From JBNKDD01 sp050288085 (GTDB lineage Bacteria; Chloroflexota; Anaerolineae; Aggregatilineales; UBA3940), in assembly GCA_050288085.1 (NCBI GenBank), contig JBNKDD010000298.1, positions 1-7,068 on the forward strand: a stretch of DNA of 7,068 bases, in the 5' to 3' direction. Below are positions 5,364-7,068 of the stretch, piece after piece. The first letter of the stretch is position 1. Each line of letters opens with the position of its first letter. Below the pieces are notes generated by a model. The model was not told where the DNA came from and searched no databases. It was given only the letters and a program-made list of their open reading frames with translations. The translations under genes were made by a program, and so were the position numbers.

Positions 5364-6194
5364 CTACTCTTCAACGATAGCATTGCTGGGGGGCAGATCA
5401 ACATCCTCATCGCCCAACATGGTTTTGACTTTACCCTGCTCCTGGATGCGCACCAGCTCCACCTCAAACTGGGAACGATCTCCGCGGTGGACGGCATGAT
5501 AATACTCGATAGGGGTGCCATCTTCCAGGAAACTCACGCTGTCGAGCAAGATCAGCGGGACACCTTCTTCAACTTTCAGCAGTTTGGCCTCGCGCTCATT
5601 GGCGGCTACTGCCTCTATCACACGGCGGCCACGAACAATTAACAGGTCACAGGCTTCTTCCAGGTAAGCGTAAAGCGATTGATTCCCCAAGTCAACATCG
5701 GCCAGGGTCGGGCAGAGATCATAGGGAAGATAGGTGGTAACCAGTACAATCGGCTCGTTATCCACAAAGCGCAGACGCTCTATGCAAAACACCCGCGTTT
5801 TTGGGGCGATGTTGAGGAACTTTGCCACCCGCTGACTGGCAGGGATCACATCATGCCTCAATACTTTTGAGACCGGGTGATGCCCTTTTTCGGTCATGTC
5901 CTGGTAGAATCCCGTCAGCTTCTGAACCAGGTTTTCGCTGATCTTCGGCTCGGCGACAAAGGTACCTTTTCCTTTACGCCGTACAATCAACCCGCTGTGA
6001 TGCATCTCTTGAAGCGCCTGCCGGACAACGGTCCGGCTGACCTGGTAAAGCTGGCATAATTCGGGTTCGCTGGGAAGTTGATCACCCGGCTTGAGGTTTC
6101 CATCTTTAATCAGATGTTGGAGAGCTTCTTTAAGTTGGATGTAATAAGGGACGGCGCTCTCATGATCAATATCTTGGTGATAATCAATAGTCAT
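5364..6194 (-). CDS. GntR-family (HutC/FarR type) transcriptional regulator with UTRA domain
   Basis: The 276-residue protein has a winged helix-turn-helix at about 15-80: VPYYIQLKEALQHLI, then LKPGDQLPSEPELCQLYQVS, then RTVVRQALQEMHHSGLI and the wing RRKGKGTFVA. A UTRA ligand-binding domain spans about 95-250 (FYQDMTEKGHHPVSKVL, VFCIERLRFVDNEPIVLVTTYLP, LLDSVSFLEDGTPIEYYHAVHRGDR). This is the HutC subfamily of GntR, usually dimeric repressors released by a small effector such as a sugar phosphate, amino-sugar, histidine intermediate or fatty acid. The effector cannot be read here. An acidic C-terminal tail (about 255-276, DEDVDLPPSNAIVEE) extends beyond the usual fold. The start is ATG with a weak AGGG upstream. 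It stands alone between two spacers, with no metabolic or transporter gene beside it, so its target is either itself or genes elsewhere. Confidence 0.93.
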   Translation of the reverse strand: MTIDYHQDIDHESAVPYYIQLKEALQHLIKDGNLKPGDQLPSEPELCQLYQVSRTVVRQALQEMHHSGLIVRRKGKGTFVAEPKISENLVQKLTGFYQDMTEKGHHPVSKVLRHDVIPASQRVAKFLNIAPKTRVFCIERLRFVDNEPIVLVTTYLPYDLCPTLADVDLGNQSLYAYLEEACDLLIVRGRRVIEAVAANEREAKLLKVEEGVPLILLDSVSFLEDGTPIEYYHAVHRGDRSQFEVELVRIQEQGKVKTMLGDEDVDLPPSNAIVEE

Positions 6195-6233
6195 ATTTTG
6201 GCCCTATAGTATAGTAATTAAATCTGCCTGCAA

Positions 6234-6263
6234 ATTATAAGGACTGATCCGCAGGTCTGTCTA
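6234..6263 (-). promoter_or_regulatory. Sigma70-like promoter for the GntR gene
   Basis: On the minus strand TAGACA (6263-6258) and TATAAT (6239-6234) are separated by 18 bp, matching five of six and six of six consensus positions. The -10 box lies about 40 bp upstream of the GntR ATG, leaving a short leader. The inverted pair CCTGC (6227-6231) and GCAGG (6251-6255) brackets the -10 box and could be an autoregulatory operator. Confidence 0.55.
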
Positions 6264-6266
6264 GTA

Positions 6267-6294
6267 AAGGGTGCTTCACCTCTTTGACACCCTT
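6267..6294. promoter_or_regulatory. Inverted repeat just upstream of the GntR promoter
   Basis: AAGGGTG (6267-6273) and CACCCTT (6288-6294) are perfect 7-bp arms with a 14-nt spacer. The pair sits just beyond the -35 box of the GntR promoter. It could be an operator, or a weak terminator for leftward transcription out of the IS (CACCCTTT on the minus strand). No strong T-run supports the latter. Confidence 0.3.
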
Positions 6295-6319
6295 CCGCCG
6301 GTTTATTCTAGAAACAAGA

Positions 6320-6337
6320 TGTAATCATGTAATTACA
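6320..6337. promoter_or_regulatory. Candidate operator palindrome TGTAAT-N6-ATTACA
   Basis: TGTAAT and ATTACA are perfect 6-bp arms around CATGTA, an 18-bp dyad of the size bound by dimeric winged-helix regulators. It lies in the GntR-IS spacer, upstream of the GntR promoter. It does not match the GTNTANAC core that I associate with HutC-type sites, so the binding protein is unknown. Confidence 0.3.
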
Positions 6338-6417
6338 GGAATGAGTATTATCAGTATAGGATGAAGTCGTGACCCGGTCAAGATTAAGGATAGGAAATCG
6401 GGCCTGTCAAGTCAAAA

Positions 6418-6465
6418 GAAAATATTACCGAACGGGGATGGTTCGTTCATTTGAAAATGTTACCG
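6418..6465. repeat. Pair of 13-bp subterminal direct repeats of the IS
   Basis: GAAAATATTACCG (6418-6430) and GAAAATGTTACCG (6453-6465) differ at one base. Both are preceded by TCA three bases upstream (TCA-AAA and TCA-TTT), so similarity extends to 15 of 20 positions. The first copy contains the transposase stop codon, the second encodes PVTFSN-type residues near the C-terminus. Confidence 0.65.
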
Positions 6466-7068
6466 GAGGGCAGTCATCTCCTTTCAGGGAATCAGGTGGA
6501 TGGAATAAGGTCAGGTAAACATCCTGGGAAGGCTCACCCGGCTGGGCACAGGGCAAGGCAAAGAGTTGGTCGAGCAGGGCATAGATGTCTCGGCGAAGTT
6601 GACGCGGATTAAGGGAATGGTGGAGGGTTTGAAGCTGCTGCTGGGTAGTCGGGTCGAGGATGCCGGAGGCCTTGAGACGGTCGAAAGGGGTCCGAGCGGT
6701 GTCAAAGCGACGTTTGACCCGGACGAACTGTCCAGCAGGGTCAGCGACGGTCGTTTTCTCGGTCAGCCGCATGACGGGCTGAAAGAGGTTGTAGTAGTGG
6801 CCCATCTGTTCATAGAGCTGGTTGAGGAGGTTGGTCTGCTGAATGGTATCCAATCGGTCGTGGCCGAGGTAAGCCCGGATCAGGCTTGAGTTTTTCTGCT
6901 CGACAAAGCGGTTATCATTCTTGTGCCAGGCCCGGCTGCGGGTCAGGTGGACGCCGGAGACCTGCTCGCCCCAGAAGCGTACCAGGTGGTGGTTGAGGAA
7001 TTCACTGCCATTGTCGGGATGAACTTCCCGTGCCGGGAAGGGTAGTCGAGCTAGCAGACGTTCAAAAG
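6425..7068 (-). CDS. DDE integrase-core transposase, C-terminal part (5' end beyond window)
   Basis: The frame is open from the right edge to the TAA at 6425, giving 213 visible residues. A TTG at 6853 is only an internal leucine and not the start. The visible part begins FERLLARLPFPAREVHPDNG, which holds the second catalytic aspartate (residue 18 of the fragment, HPDNGSEF). It continues through SRAWHKNDNRFVEQKNS with the catalytic glutamate at residue 56, 37 residues after that aspartate. A helical tail follows with YYNLFQPVMRL and RRFDTARTPFDRL, then NPRQLRRDIYALLDQLF, and the end is TIPVR. The KNDNxFVEQKN motif and YxNxFQPxMxL are typical of an rve-type integrase-core transposase family related to IS481/ISNCY elements. 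Exact family assignment would need ISfinder. The first catalytic aspartate and the DNA-binding domain lie outside. No internal stop or frameshift is visible, so it may be intact. Confidence 0.88.
   Translation of the reverse strand, partial: FERLLARLPFPAREVHPDNGSEFLNHHLVRFWGEQVSGVHLTRSRAWHKNDNRFVEQKNSSLIRAYLGHDRLDTIQQTNLLNQLYEQMGHYYNLFQPVMRLTEKTTVADPAGQFVRVKRRFDTARTPFDRLKASGILDPTTQQQLQTLHHSLNPRQLRRDIYALLDQLFALPCAQPGEPSQDVYLTLFHPPDSLKGDDCPPVTFSNERTIPVR

Larger units (their letters stand above)
6405..7068. mobile_element. Insertion sequence, one end plus partial transposase; continues past the right edge
   Basis: A DDE transposase gene reads leftward and stops at 6425. Just outside it the sequence TGTCAAGTCAAAAG (from 6405) looks like the terminal part of the element. 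Two copies of a 13-bp subterminal motif, GAAAATATTACCG (6418-6430) and GAAAATGTTACCG (6453-6465), lie 35 bp apart with one mismatch, consistent with repeated transposase-binding sites. The exact outer boundary near 6405 is inferred because the other end and the target duplication are not in the window. Confidence 0.6.

Noticed and set aside
5198..5521. 107-codon minus-strand frame overlapping the GntR 3' end
   Set aside because: It overlaps the GntR coding region in another frame and then runs through the terminator hairpin.
6566..6889. 107-codon plus-strand frame opposite the transposase
   Set aside because: It is antisense to a transposase with DDE motifs; no support of its own.
1..7068. 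CRISPR arrays, tRNA or rRNA genes, toxin-antitoxin pairs
   Set aside because: No regularly spaced repeats, no cloverleaf or rRNA-like sequence and no small gene pairs were seen on either strand.

Overview
The window reads as chromosomal DNA of a free-living bacterium with moderately GC-rich genes and AT-richer spacers. The RecO N-terminus, the GlmU tail and the fusion of a receiver domain to a CpaE-like ATPase resemble proteins I associate with Chloroflexota (Anaerolineae-like). That placement is inference from recall; no search was run.

Left part (1-2713, plus strand): a tightly packed housekeeping operon. It holds the C-terminal end of glmU (UDP-GlcNAc synthesis), a CNNM/CBS/CorC_HlyC membrane protein of the hemolysin C or magnesium/cobalt efflux type, cytidine deaminase (cdd) and the recombination mediator recO. 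The genes are 2 bp apart, overlap by 26 bp, and are 6 bp apart. A perfect 10-bp-arm palindrome overlaps the recO stop and separates this operon from a convergent one.

Middle (2772-4836, minus strand): a two-gene signalling operon. The first gene (4836 to 3658) is a CheY-like receiver fused through a Pro-rich linker to a MinD/CpaE-type ATPase with a lysine-less P-loop. The second (3626 to 2772) is a receiver fused to a degenerate GGDEF-like domain. Both receivers keep the phospho-acceptor Asp, Thr and Lys. The two output domains lack the residues normally needed for P-loop and diguanylate cyclase catalysis, so the pair looks like a phospho-regulated localisation or scaffolding module. No histidine kinase is in the window.

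Spacer 4837-5363: this holds the clearest non-genic finding, a 102-bp MITE-like insertion (4875-4976) with 9-bp perfect terminal inverted repeats and an 8-bp target duplication. It lies 38 bp upstream of the signalling operon's start codon. The spacer also holds several dyads and a terminator-like hairpin after the next gene.

Right part (5364-7068, minus strand): a GntR/HutC-type repressor with a UTRA ligand domain and a good sigma70-like promoter. Next comes one end of an insertion sequence whose DDE transposase gene runs off the right edge. The IS end carries subterminal repeats overlapping the transposase stop codon. The most unusual items are the MITE in the signalling operon's leader and the paired 'dead' output domains. 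I do not see a clearly new defence or biosynthetic system.
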